From Narthecium ossifragum (taxonomy: Eukaryota > Streptophyta > Magnoliopsida > Dioscoreales > Nartheciaceae): a DNA stretch of 64,000 nt. Shown here piece by piece: positions 20,738 through 31,901 of this stretch (position 1 is its first letter; each line of letters starts with the position of its first letter). A program made the position numbers and the translations under genes. The notes under the pieces are model-generated. The model searched no databases. It was not told where the DNA came from and saw only the letters and a list, made by a program, of their open reading frames with translations. Location of the stretch: contig OY986966.1 in the NCBI GenBank assembly GCA_963920575.1, positions 27,910,581-27,974,580 on the forward strand, written 5' to 3'.

Positions 20738-23700
20738 CTAAAAATAAGGTGGACTCGAACTTGGAAAAGTTTCCTTGCTCAAAGTAGAAAGCTGTGCATC
20801 GTCTCCCAAAAGTTCTTCATAGTGCTTCTCAAATGATCTATCAGCAAATTCAAGATGGTGCCTCCTGAAAGAGCAATCAAATATCAGTAAAAGTATCCCT
20901 CTATAAAGTAGCATAGCCTTTTTTTTCGCTTAGCATTGACATTTCAATATGAGATAAAGGAAACGAAACATGATCCCAACGAGTATTAGAGAATCCTGAT
21001 GCCTTAGGCAGTAGGGCAGCGTTGTCAAACTATAATTTGAAGATTTCTTCGAGGGATGAGCTTTGCAAAATGAGAAATACTCGTGACATTAGTTCTTGCT
21101 TACCTATGAATGGATGCTTCCCCTCCGGTAAAATCACCAATATCTACCCAGCAAGGATGCCTTCGCGGATCTGCTTCTGTGTTTTGAAAGAACTTTGGTG
21201 GCTCCTGCAACTACTCAATTTACAAAACAAGCTCTCTTAGAAAAAAGACATGCTTAAGAGCACTAGATAAAGTAGGGAGTCATTCATATCTCCGAACTCA
21301 CACAAAACTTAAGTTTGGAACAAAGTAGAAATCTGACCAGAATATTTACAGACCTCAACGTCAAGAACACTTGGCTGTTCATCGCTGAAGATTGCTCTGA
21401 TTGCAGTAATACTCGACCATGGAAACTCAATTTTGTTCTTCAAACCATCTTCTAGCATTTCCCACACCAGATTTTTATTGTTGAAGTGAATTTTAAACTC
21501 CAAATCGCCTCCATTCTTCGATGATCTCTGCGGTCAAGTAAAATAAGAAGACAATAAAAAATAAACTTAAAGTTGCATCAAGCTAGTTTGGCTCTTTGTA
21601 CATAGTCTGCTTAATTTTTTTCATAATAACCACAAGCTACCTTCCAAGAGCCAATTTCGAGCAAATTTCCAGCACAACTTGCGATTGGTTTGGGAGCTTT
21701 GGGTATCACGCCACTGGCAATTGTAGTTTCACGTTTGTTTTTTTCTCGCTTTTTTTGAGCCCCAGTTTGTAGTTGCCTCCCTTCAACCTCTCGGGATAAT
21801 TGATCAAAGTGCTCCATAAAAGATGGAGATTTTTCCAGTGTCAGTCCAAGAGGACTGGACTTCGCTAATTCATCAGTTGATCCTATCTGCAGAGAAAATG
21901 AACAAATTAGAGTAAGAGTAGTTAAAATAAAGCTGAATAGTTGCAAACAAACTCAGCTAGATAATTCAAAGAAAAGATGGACTAAATTATGTTACAATCA
22001 AAGTTTAGCTCTTAGTACACAGTCCACTTTAATTTTTTCATAATAATCACAAGCACCTTCCCAGAGCAAACTTCCTGCCCGACTTACGATATTTTTGGCT
22101 ATCACACCAGGAGCAATTGTAGTTCCATGCTTGACTTTCTGCCGCTTCTTTGTTCCCCCAATATGCAGTTGCTCCAATTGATGAGTAGAATCCAGTTGAG
22201 ATGGTTGCACAATGTCACTGAAAACAGGTGGAGATCTTCCCTGAGTCAATTCAAGATGTTTGGACTTTGCTGATTCATCAGATGAGCCAATCTGCAGAGA
22301 AAATGAACGAATTAGAGTAAGAGCAGTTAAAATACAGCTGAATAGTTGCAAACAAAGTTTGCTAGATAATTCAAAGAAAAGATGGACTAAAATATGTTAG
22401 AATCAAAGTTTAGCTCTTAGTACACAATCCACTTTAATTTTTTTCATAATAATCACAAGCACCTTCCCAGAGCAATCTTCCTGCCCAACTTACGATATTT
22501 TTGGTTATCACGCCATGAGCAATTGTAGTTCCATGTTTGACTTTCTGCCGCTTCTTTGTTCCCCCAATATGCAGTTGCTCCTCTTGATGAGTAGAATCCA
22601 GTTGAGATGGTTGCACAATGTCACTGACAACAGGTGGAGATCTTCCCTGAGTCAATTCAAGATGTTTGGACTTCGCTGATTCATCAGATGAGCCAATCTG
22701 CAGAGAAAATGAGCGAATTAGAGTAAGAGTAGTTAAAAATACAGCTGAATAGTTGCAAACAAAGTTTGCTTGATAATTCAAAGAAAAGACAGACTAATAT
22801 ATGTTACAATGAAGATTTAGCTCTTAGTACACAATCCACTTTAATTTTTTTCATAATAATCACAAGCACCTTCCCAAAGCAATCTTCCTGCCCAACTTAC
22901 GATATTTTTGGTTATCACGCCATGAGCAATTGTAGTTCCATGTTTGACTTTCTGCCGCTTCTTTGTTCCCCCAATATGCAGTTGCTCCTCTTGATGAGTA
23001 GAATCCAGCTGAGATGGTTGCACAATGTCACTGACAACAGGTGGAGATCTTCCCTGAGTCAATTCAAGATGTTTGGACTTTGCTGATTCATCAGATGAGC
23101 CAATCTGCAGAGAAAATGAACGAATTAGAGTAAGAGCAGTTAAAATACAGCTGAATAGTTGCAAACAAAGTTTGCTAGATAATTCAAAAAAAAGATGGAC
23201 TAAAATATGTTACAATGAAAATTTAGCTCTTAGTACACGGTCCACTTTAATTTTTTTCGTAATAATCACAAGCACCATCCCAGAGCAAACTTCCTGCCCA
23301 ACTTACGATATTTTTGGTTATCACGCCATGAGCAATTGTAGTTCCATGTTTGACTTTCTGCCGCTTCTTTGTTCCCCCAATATGCAGTTGCTCCTCTTGA
23401 TGAGTAGAATCCAGTTGAGATGGTTGCACAATGTCACTGACAACAGGTGGAGATCTTCCCTGAGTCAATTCAAGATGTTTGGACTTTGCTGATTCATCAG
23501 ATGAGCCAATCTGCAGAGAAAATGAACGAATTAGAGTAAGAGCAGTTAAAATACAGCTGAATAGTTGCAAACAAAGTTTGCTTGATAATTCAAAGAAAAG
23601 ACAGACTAATATATGTTACAATGAAAATTTAGCTCTTAGAATATTCCACCTTAACTTTTCCATGATAACCACAAGCTACCATGCCAGAGCTAATTTTGAG

Positions 23701-24516
23701 CAAATTTCAAGCCCAACTTACGATTTTTTTGGGTATCACGCCCCGGGCATTTGTGGTTTCATGTTCGACTTTCTGTCGCTTTTTTTGACCCCCAATTTGT
23801 AGTTTTCCCCCTTCATGAATTGAATCCTGCCGAGAAGGTTGCATTATGTGATCGATAAAAGACGGAGATTGTTCCAGTGTTGGTGCAAGAGGACTGGACT
23901 TTCCTAATTCATCAGTTGATCCTGTCTGCAGAGGAAATGAACGAACTAGAGTAAGAGTAGTTAAAATAAAGCTGAATAGTTGCAAAAGAAGTCTGCTAGA
24001 TAATTCAAAGAAAAGAAGCACTAAAATACGATACAGTCAAAATTAGCTACACCTGGATATTTTGGATGGTTACATTATGAAAAAAGGATATCAAGGGAAT
24101 ATATCGACGTTTATTCATGGGAGCAGTGTTATGTCAGCTGTTCATGTAGAATCTAGCTGGAGTACAGACAATTCTTTAAACATCTGGATCAACCCGGGAA
24201 TCAAGAGAGATATTTTAGATTCGAATAACAACAGAGTTTATCATAAAGTGAATATGTAAGATTAGGAGAAAACCTCATCCAGGAAAATCTCTATACAGCA
24301 AATGGTGCATCTCAATTTAAGTTTAAAAAAACACTTAAATGTTCTTCCAGAATCACATTAGTGAAAAGATAAGGTCTCAACCATGTCTCCAGCCTTCTCG
24401 CCAATCTGAATTTGTTCATTGGAATGATCTTGGCGGATATGAATTGCATTGGCGGATGTGCTTCCAGCCTTCCGATCCCTTTTGGAACGGCCATCTGAAC
24501 CACCTTTCTTTACCAT
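20738..24516 (-). CDS. ASG1/TRF-like plant family protein, copy 2, with tandem exon array
   Basis: Ten coding exons join in frame: 24382-24516, 23722-23925, 23307-23510, 22901-23104, 22494-22697, 22088-22291, 21641-21886, 21354-21527, 21104-21204 and 20738-20864. The predicted protein is 600 residues. It starts MVKKGGSDGRSKRD. Residues about 46-385 are five 68-residue repeats, each with an SP..(V/I)..I motif and a basic KKRQKV that could act as a nuclear signal. The 82-residue terminal repeat follows (GLTLEKSPSF, GNLLEIGSWK). Then come the family core GGDLEFKIHF...LVWEMLEDGL and DPRRHPCWVDIGDFTGGEASIHRR. It ends at a TAG at the same site as in copy 1. Family function is unknown to me. All splice sites are GT-AG. 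Expression is inferred only. Confidence 0.6.
21641..23925 (-). repeat. Tandem exon array: five 204-nt exons plus one 246-nt terminal exon
   Basis: Exon starts fall at 23925, 23510, 23104, 22697, 22291 and 21886, giving a period of 405-415 bp with introns of about 201-211 bp. Every exon follows a TCTGCAG acceptor and begins and ends in phase 0. Exons 2-4 encode identical 68-residue repeats (IGSSDESAKS...GVITKNI). Exon 5 differs at about four residues. Exon 1 is older and resembles the repeat exons of copies 1 and 3. The near identity of units 2-5, introns included, indicates recent expansion by unequal exchange. Confidence 0.85.
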
Positions 24517-24524
24517 GATTACAA

Positions 24525-25560
24525 AAGCAGTGTTCTTCCAGAACTATCGATCTTGTCCAATAAAACAAGCCAGCAGAAAAGAACATATCACGAGACATGA
24601 GAAGACAGAACAAAAAACAGATACCAATAATACTGAGTCAAGCAATTTTTTAATGTAGACAAAAACTTAAATAATCAGGAAATCTTTAAAGAAGGAACAG
24701 ATATATGGAGTTGAAAGAAGCAGAGGGTGTTCGATATATTGGTTGACATGTGGGATTTAGATATTAAGAAACCAGTCGTTATTGCCTGCGTAAACATGAC
24801 TAAAGGAGACATAAAATTGTGCATGGCCTCCAACAACTTTAGTTGAAGCTGTCCAAACTTTTGGCTCGTTTTGAACTTGGGACTTGTTTTATTATATGAA
24901 AGAGTCCAGTCTGTTCTGGAGCTATCTAACTTAAAGAACAAGTCTCTTCCTTCAATCTCTCGAAGATAATACCCACGAGGAGGAAGTTGTTGTGGACATC
25001 ATTCTATTACTAGAAGCCATTGCAAAAGCCTCGCACAAAGAGGGGACGGACCTTCTTTTGGGACAGCAAGATCAGATCGAGTCTGATCTTGCATCTGTTT
25101 TACTTTCTTTTTTAATCTGAATTCTTGATGCATTTATATATTTTGTAATCATCATTTACATGTTTAGAACTGAAACGTTAAAGAGAAGGGAAATAGAGTT
25201 TTCTAGAATTCACATCCAAAAAAAGGAGAACAAAAGGAACATATCCAAGTTCGCAACAAAAAAAAACTTAAATGATGAGTAAACATCTTTTTTTGACAGG
25301 ATAAATCCAAGAGTATATGCCAAATAAGTATCCAAGAATCCAAATTTGGTGTGACTACAAGTGAAAGAACAGGGGGTAACCCTTTGAGATCCAACCGAAA
25401 GAGTGAAAGAAAGAGAGAGTAGAAGAGTTCAGAATCTACTTCATGAAGATAACAAGAACCCTAATTTGATCAAATTTCACAGAACAAAGAACTAATCTCA
25501 TAATTCACAACAATAAGCAAAAGCCCAACAAGGATACATCACGGCAACAAGAAATCAAAT
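24525..25560 (-). other. 5' leader intron of ASG1-like copy 2
   Basis: This is non-coding DNA between the leader exon donor (about 25579) and the first coding exon. It aligns over most of its length with 4500-5560 in copy 1 and about 30370-31370 in copy 3, with small insertions and deletions. No independent gene is visible. Confidence 0.5.
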
Positions 25561-25578
25561 GGTTAAACAAGAACTCAC

Positions 25579-26131
25579 ATGCGACTCAAAGGACGAATTC
25601 GATTCTCCAATACAAGAAGTCACCGAGATGGGACGTCGCGGGAGATCGGAAGCATTCTTCGACCTTCGAAGCCGCCAAAAACTCAAGAACGCTACCCCCT
25701 GCCGCATGGATTCAACGATTAGTAGAAGTGCATACCAGAAAACGCCCAAATCGAGCCCTATATCGAATAATTTTCCACCCAAAACCACAGATAATTGTTG
25801 AAATCAAGGGAATGCCGATTAAAGATCCTACCTCAAATCGTGCGGAACCAACGAGGAGTCGCCGACGACGGTGGGTTTGCTTCGGATGGGATTGGCGAGA
25901 AGAAAGGATAAAGATTGGGCTGTCGACTGGTTGCGGGCGTGTTTTGATCAGCGATGGGAGGCAAAGATCGGCCAAACAAGGGCGAGGATTTGAAAATATA
26001 TAGTCTGGGAAGCTCTCTCTCTGTCTCTCCCTCGCTCTCTTCTGTGTCCCTCTGGCTTCTTCTCTTCTTTCGCGGGTTTTTATAATTTCGTTTGGACAAG
26101 TGGTGGCTCAGTGACGTGGCCAGCCACGTCA
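25579..26131 (-). promoter_or_regulatory. Promoter and 5' leader of ASG1-like copy 2
   Basis: A minus-strand TATA box (CTATATATTTTC) lies at about 25993-26002. The leader exon ends at 25579 with a GTGAGT donor. About 110 bp upstream of the TATA box is a perfect inverted pair of ACGT elements, TGACGTGGC (26112-26120) and GCCACGTCA (26123-26131), separated by two bases. ACGT-core sites are typical targets of bZIP factors. A CT-rich tract follows the TATA region at about 26010-26045. Confidence 0.55.
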
Positions 26132-26264
26132 GCTCCATGTGTGACCCACTGATATCCAATCATCAAAAGTTTATTTTCATTAACAAATAATTCATCATAT
26201 TGACTAAATAAAAGTGTTTCAATAGTAGTGACAAGATACTTTCTGCATGAGGCAATATTGGTTT

Positions 26265-26610
26265 CGCGCCGAACCGAGCCGAGCTTTGACTTGCTCGAGC
26301 TCGGCTGTTTTAGTCAGGCTCGGGCTTAAGTTTGGGTCGAGTCAGTTCAAACTCGGCTCATAATATACAGAGCTTGGCTCGAGATCCTCAAAACCAAGTT
26401 TTCGAGCCAAGCCATATATAGATATATAATTAACAAATTGTAGTATTTTTAAAAAATGAATCAAGCTTTTGAGCCTAATCATATTGAGCCCAAGGATGTT
26501 CGAGTTCGAACGCAACTAAGAAACGAGCCGAATTCGGAGCCGAGCTTAGTCGAGCTTGAGCTCGAGCTACTCGCGAGTGGAGTGGCTCCATTCGTTTACA
26601 GCCCTAGTGA
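26265..26610. mobile_element. hAT-like fragment with GAGCTCGGC motifs
   Basis: The sequence is dense in GAGCTCG/CGAGCTC and GCCGAGC motifs in both orientations. On the right it ends TTCGTTTACAGCCCT, the inverse of the AGGGCTGTAAACGAA end common to plant hAT-type elements. A matching left end and target duplication are not evident, so it is truncated or decayed. A 68-codon frame within it is an artefact. Confidence 0.45.
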
Positions 26611-26689
26611 CAAAGGCAAGATACTTTCTAGAGGGGGGCCATATTGGATGATCGCACAATAGGATTGCCACCTCAGCACCACCTCATGT

Positions 26690-27156
26690 GTGTACTGACT
26701 GGCAACTATCTGTTTGGGTTTTTAGCAAAGAGAACATAGTTGATACTTAATAGTATGTGAAGCCCACCATTCAAATACAAATTGACATCATTCATATGTA
26801 TTCAGTCAATACGCAATCTACCAAATTCATAACACATACCTTTTATAACTCCGCCAGCAACATATTTGATTCACAAACAGAACATAAGAAAACATTCTCA
26901 ATACTCAAAGCATGAAATTACTTCTGAGATAAAGCAGTTCGAAGGGGAAACTTGATTATGACCAGAATATCTGGAGCAGAAATTTGCAATGCGAGCACGT
27001 AGTTCAACAATAAAAGAAAGAATGGATGGATGAATGAATGAAATGAAAACAGCATCTCTAGTCAGAACAACAAACGAATGAATTGATCTATCCCATAAGG
27101 CAAGAAAATAACAGACTCAGTGAGTCTATTGGTATTGGTCCTTTTCATCCTATAGA
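26690..27156. other. 3' flank of ASG1-like copy 3
   Basis: No gene is seen. A part (about 26755-26990) is repeated in diverged form at 32780-33430, marking the downstream edge of the duplicated gene unit. Confidence 0.45.
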
Positions 27157-30100
27157 TCAGTTATGATCATCTCCTCCTTGTTGCGGAGTTGGATGGGTCT
27201 GTTGGTACACAGTGTTTGCTTCGTCCTCATTATTTCCAGCATTCACCCCACCAAAGTTTCTTGGCTGTAAATTTGACTCATCAGCTGAACCTAGAAGCGG
27301 TGCCAAGGAAGACATTGTTGCAAGAACTTCTTCCTCATTGCGTGTATCGCCTAACACCGATGATGCAGGTTGATCAGTCAACAGGCAATTCTTGATGGTT
27401 TGAAAATCCCGATCCCAAGATAAATTTTCATAAGAGCGTAAATTATCATCAGAAACTTCTTGAGGAGTGATATAAGTCTCTTGATTGGCATAGTTAATCA
27501 TTGGAATTCCTCCAACTTGGGGTTCCATCCCAAAATTAAGACTGCTTTGGCTCATTCCTTCATTCAGCAATGGAGTCATCCTGGGCTGGATCGGTGCCAT
27601 CCCACCATTGCCGAAGAGAGAGAACACTGTCAAGACAAACAGAATTTTCAGTTGCATATTGAGATAATGAACAGGTAAAGGCTTCATGAGACAAAATAAT
27701 CAGTAATTACTTGACAAAGCTGGACTTGGATTCATGAGATATGGCATATCATGCCCCATATCAGGCACAATGCCCATGGATGAATTCAAAGATCTCATTT
27801 GGATCATATCTTGCCTCTGAGGAATAATAAAATCAGAAACTTGATATGGAACACAGTTTCCAGCCTGACAGCTGAAAGGGTTCGACAATCTCGATCCATG
27901 CGTGCTTGAGTTGTATGGCAAGTTTCTAGACGCATCATGAAGGTTCAGAAAATTAGTTGGACCCCAACTTGGCAAAGTTTTCTTGCTCAAAATAGAAAGT
28001 GGTGCCTCATCTCGTAAAAGTTCTTCATAGCGCTCCTTGAATGATATATCTCTATCTGAAAATTCAAGATGGTGCCTTATCATGAGCTGGAGTCGAGTAA
28101 AATATTAGCGATCTTTCTATTACTACAGCATCGAAAACAACCGCAAATTTGCATATGCAGGCTACCTGAAATCCGAGGATTACGAACTGTGGACCCAATC
28201 ACCCGCCTACGTTGTGGATCTGAGAATGCAGTGCCCACTGATGAGTTCAAATATTCCAAGCCACTTATCTGTGTAGCTAATGGAGCTGAATATGCAGTGG
28301 TTATAGATGAATTCAACTTCAAAGATCCCAACGAGGTCATTTCTGGAATCAGACTATTTCGAGGCTGAGAGTTGACAAAATCAGAAGCTAGGGATGAAAC
28401 CCAATTTCCAGCCTGCCGGCTCAAAGGCTTCAACGATGTTGATCCATGTGTGTTTGCTTTATCTGGCAAGTTTCTAGACGCACCATGAAGCTTCTGAAAA
28501 TAAGGTGATCTCCAACTTGGAAAAAGTTTCTGGTTCAAAATAGAAAGCTGTGCATAGTCTCCTAAAAGTTCTTCATAGCGCTTCTTGAATGATCCATCTC
28601 TATCTGCAAATTCAAGATGGTGCCTCCTGAAAGAACACTCAAATAGAAGTAATTAAAAGCATTCCTCTATAAAGTAGCATAGCCTTTATTGGCTTATCCT
28701 CGACATTTCTAGCTGAGATAAAGGAAACAAAGCATGATTCCGCTGAGTATTAGAAAATCTTGATGCCTTAGGCAGTAGGGCAGCACTGTCAAACTATTAC
28801 TTGAAGATTTCTTCGAAGTATGAGCTTTGCAAAATGAGAAATATTTGTGACATTAGTTCTTGCATACCTATGAATGGATGCTTCCCCACCAGTAAAATCA
28901 CCAATATCATGCCAGCAGCGATGCCTTCGCGGATCTGGTTCTGAGTCTCGAAAGAACTTAGGTGGCTCCTGCAACTACTCAATAAAAAAAACAAGCTCTC
29001 ATAGACAAAGACATGCTTAAGAGCGCTAGATAAAGTAGAGAGTCATTCATATCTATGATATCACAAAAAAATGAAGTTTGGAGCAAAGTAGAAATCTGAT
29101 GAGAAAACAGACCTCAACGTCAAGAACACTTGGTTGGTCATCGCTAAAGATTGCTCTGATTGCCGTAATGCTCGACCATGGAAACTCAATTTTGTTTTTC
29201 AAACCATCTTCTTGCATTTCCCACACAAGATTTTTAGTGTTAAAGTGAATCTTGAACACTAAATCATCTCCATGGTTCGGTAATCTCTAAGATTAAGTAA
29301 AATAAGAAGACCAAAAAAACAAAACTTAAAAGTTGCATCAAGCTAGTTTGGCTCTTAGTACATAGTCCACTTTAATTTTCTCATAATAACTACAATCTAC
29401 CTTCCAAGAGCCAATTTCGAGCAAATTTCCAGCGCAACTTGCGATTCTTTTGGGTCTCACATCACGAGCAATGGTAGTTTCATGTTTGACTTTCTGTCGC
29501 TTTTTTTGACCACCAATTCGTAGTTGCCCCCTTTCATGAATTGAATCCTGCCGGCAAGATTGCACAGTGCGATCGATAAAAGATGGAGATTTTACCAATG
29601 TCAGTCCAAGAGGCCTGGACTTCGCTAATTCATCAAGTGAGTCTATCTGCAGAGAAAATGAACAAGCTAGAGGAAGAATAGGTAAAATGAACAAACATGA
29701 AACTATCAAAGATGAGATGATTGACTTTCTGTTGCTTTTTTAGACTCCCAGTTTGTAGTTGCTCCCCTTGATGAACTGAGTCCTGTTGAGATGATTGCAC
29801 AATGTTACTGACAACAGATGGATATTTTTCCAGTGCCAATCCAAGCCCCCCTTGATGCATGGAATCCTGACGACGTAATTGCACAATGCGATCGATGAAA
29901 GATGGAGATTTTTCCATTTTCAGTCCAAGAGGACGGAACTTAGCTAATTCATCAGGGGAGCCAATCTGCAGAGAAAATGATCTCGAGCATGTAAATCTCT
30001 GCATTATTTTAAATCTCGAGATGTTTATAGAATTAGCTGGATTACAGTTAATTCTATAAACATCTGAATCAACCAGGGAATCAAACCTCATGCGTGTAAA

Positions 30101-30361
30101 TCTCTATATAGCAAATGGCGCACCTCAGTTCAAATTAAAAACCGAAGATATAGAGATTAATAATTCAAACCACTAAAAGGTTCTTCCAGAGTCAGATTAG
30201 TGAAAAAATGAGGTATCAACCATGCCTCCATCCTCGTCGCCAATCTGATTTGTTTCATTAGATGAGGAATGATCTTGGCGCACATGCATCGCATTGGCCG
30301 ATGTATTCCTATCCTGTTGATCCCTTCTGGAATGACCATCTGAGCCAACTACTTCTACCAT
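27157..30361 (-). CDS. ASG1/TRF-like plant family protein, copy 3 (longest, intact C-terminus)
   Basis: Predicted coding exons are 30221-30361, about 29726-29965, 29401-29646, 29113-29286, 28868-28968, 28166-28626 and 27157-27626, giving roughly 610 residues. The start is MVEVVGSDGHSRRDQQD. The second exon is a fusion of two repeat units (KSPSFIDRIVQ then KYPSVVSNIVQ) with no consensus donor; 29726 is my best guess. The terminal repeat exon ends GNLLEIGSWK. The core reads DDLVFKIHFNTKNLVW, PKFFRDSEPDPRRHRCWHDI and GDFTGGEASIHRR. Where copies 1 and 2 have TAG this copy has CAG, and it continues into a Ser/Asn/Gln-rich C-terminal region ending THPTPQQGGDDHN. An alternative to exon 28166-28626 lies at 27711-28075. 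It is probably the functional member, and its molecular role is unknown to me. Confidence 0.6.
27711..28075 (-). other. Possible alternative (mutually exclusive) exon of copy 3
   Basis: This segment is homologous to the exon at 28166-28626: RHHLEFSDRDISFKERYEELL against RHHLEFADRDGSFKKRYEELL, and both continue into SRNLP-like sequence. Using an AAG acceptor it starts at 28075 and completes the same split Arg codon. It ends at 27711 in phase 1, like its neighbour. Either exon fits the flanks, but using both shifts the frame. The intervening sequence is only 90 bp and the acceptor lacks a clear pyrimidine tract, so it may be a decayed duplicate. Confidence 0.45.
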
Positions 30362-30369
30362 GATTGCAA

Positions 30370-31182
30370 TAGTAGTGTTCTTCCAGAACTATCGATCTTG
30401 TCCCAAAAAAAAGCCAGCAGAAAAGAACATATCAAAAGAGATGGGAATAAAAGGAACGAAAAACAGGTACCAAGAATGCTGAGTCAAGCAATCTTGTAAC
30501 AAAAACAAAAACTTAAATGATCAGGAAACCTTTAAAGCAAGGACAAAGACCTAGAGGTGAAAGAAGCAAAGGGTATAGGATACAAAGTTCACGTGTAGGG
30601 TTTAACTATTATAAAGCTAGTCTTTATTAACTGGCTAAAAGGAGACTTAAAATTGTGAGTGACCCGCAAAAACTTTACTCGAACTTGTCCAACCTTTTGG
30701 CTTCTCTCCAATTTGGGGCTTGTATTGGTATTGGAAAGAGTCCACTCTGTTTTGGGGCTTTCTAAATTAGACCCAGTAACGCCTTCTTCCTCCTTCCATA
30801 AAGAACAGGTCTCTTCCTATAAGATCCAGTATCCCTCCCTCCCTCCCAACAAATTCTTGGTCCGCCAGGAGAGAGTTGGTGACACACCGTTCTATCACTG
30901 GAGCAATTGCCAAAAGCTTCACACGAAAAGGGACAAACCTTTTTTGGGACAGAAAGATCGCATCTTTGATCCCATACCATATCATGCATTCACATATTTA
31001 TAATCATCAATGTATATACTTAGAACTGAAACCTTTTAAAGAAGTAGAGATTTCTTGAATAAACATCTAAAAAAAGGAGAGAAAATAAACATTAGATTCA
31101 AATGATCAGAAAAACTCATCTTCTGGCAAGACAAATTCAAGGTTAGAGTTCAAAGAAGATCGAATAGTCCAAGTTTGGTGAC

Positions 31183-31227
<45 letters not shown>

Positions 31228-31380
31228 TCAGGCTCTTAATTCATGGAGAAAACAAGAACCCTAATTTGATCAAATTTCACAGAATAAAGAACTAACTCTC
31301 ATAGTTCACAACAATGAGTAAAAGTCCAACAAATAAACATCACAGCAACAAGAAAATTGAATAGTTTGACAAGAACTCAC
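30370..31380 (-). other. 5' leader intron of ASG1-like copy 3
   Basis: Non-coding and homologous to the leader introns of copies 1 and 2. Short open stretches at 30659-31058 are not conserved as protein in the sister copies. Confidence 0.45.
31187..31224. repeat. GA microsatellite
   Basis: Pure (GA)n tract of about 37 bases inside the leader intron of copy 3. The other copies have only short GA runs at the same place, so the tract is newly expanded. Confidence 0.9.
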
Positions 31381-31780
31381 AGGCGACTCCAATGGCGAAT
31401 TCGAAACCTCCAACAAAGGAGTCATCGAGACGGGACGTCGCCGGAGATCCGAAGCACTCTTTAATCTTCGAAGCCCCTACGAAACGCAAGAAGCGTTCTT
31501 TAATTTTCGAGGCCGCTAAAACTCAAGAGCGCTACTAAACCTGCCGATTGGATTCCAAGGCGAGAAGAAGGGTTCGAGGCGGCGTGAGTCTTGATAGGAG
31601 GTGGAGATCGACGGTGGGAGGCAAAGAACGGCGAATAGCGGCGAGGATTTGAAGATATTCATATAAATATATAGCGAGGGAAGCCCTCCTTCTCTCCCTC
31701 CAGTCTGTGCCTTTTGCACACTTGGCACGGCGGTCAGGTGGCTCGGTGACGTGGCTAGCGACGCGAATCGCCACAACAGC
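31381..31780 (-). promoter_or_regulatory. Promoter and 5' leader of ASG1-like copy 3
   Basis: A minus-strand TATA box (CTATATATTTATA) lies at about 31660-31674, and the leader exon ends at 31381 (CGCCT|GTGAGT). TGACGTGGC at 31747-31755 and a diverged partner GCCACAACA at 31770-31778 correspond to the inverted ACGT pair of copies 1 and 2. Unlike the other copies, this leader contains an ATG (near 31431), which could open a small upstream ORF. Confidence 0.5.
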
Positions 31781-31901
31781 TTCTCGTGGGACCCACTGAT
31801 ATCCCATTCCGGTTCACATTTCTCTGGGCCCATATTGGATGATGTGGCACACCACGTCATCGCACCATTGGGTGCCACCTCAGCACCCCTCAGGTGTGTG
31901 A

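Noticed and set aside
21605..21640. Apparent frameshift and stop after GYYE in the terminal repeat exon of copy 2
   Set aside because: A donor (TGGAAG|GTAGCT) lies before it, and joining at that donor restores the family motif IGSW..(10 residues)..GDL, so the stop is intronic.
22766..23802. Plus-strand open frames repeated with the exon array
   Set aside because: Antisense shadows of the repeated minus-strand exons. They repeat because the DNA repeats, and they lack splice or start context.
21641..23925. CRISPR-like appearance (regular repeats with spacers)
   Set aside because: The repeats are 204-nt exons with about 200-nt introns in a plant gene. Spacers are homologous to each other, unlike a CRISPR array.
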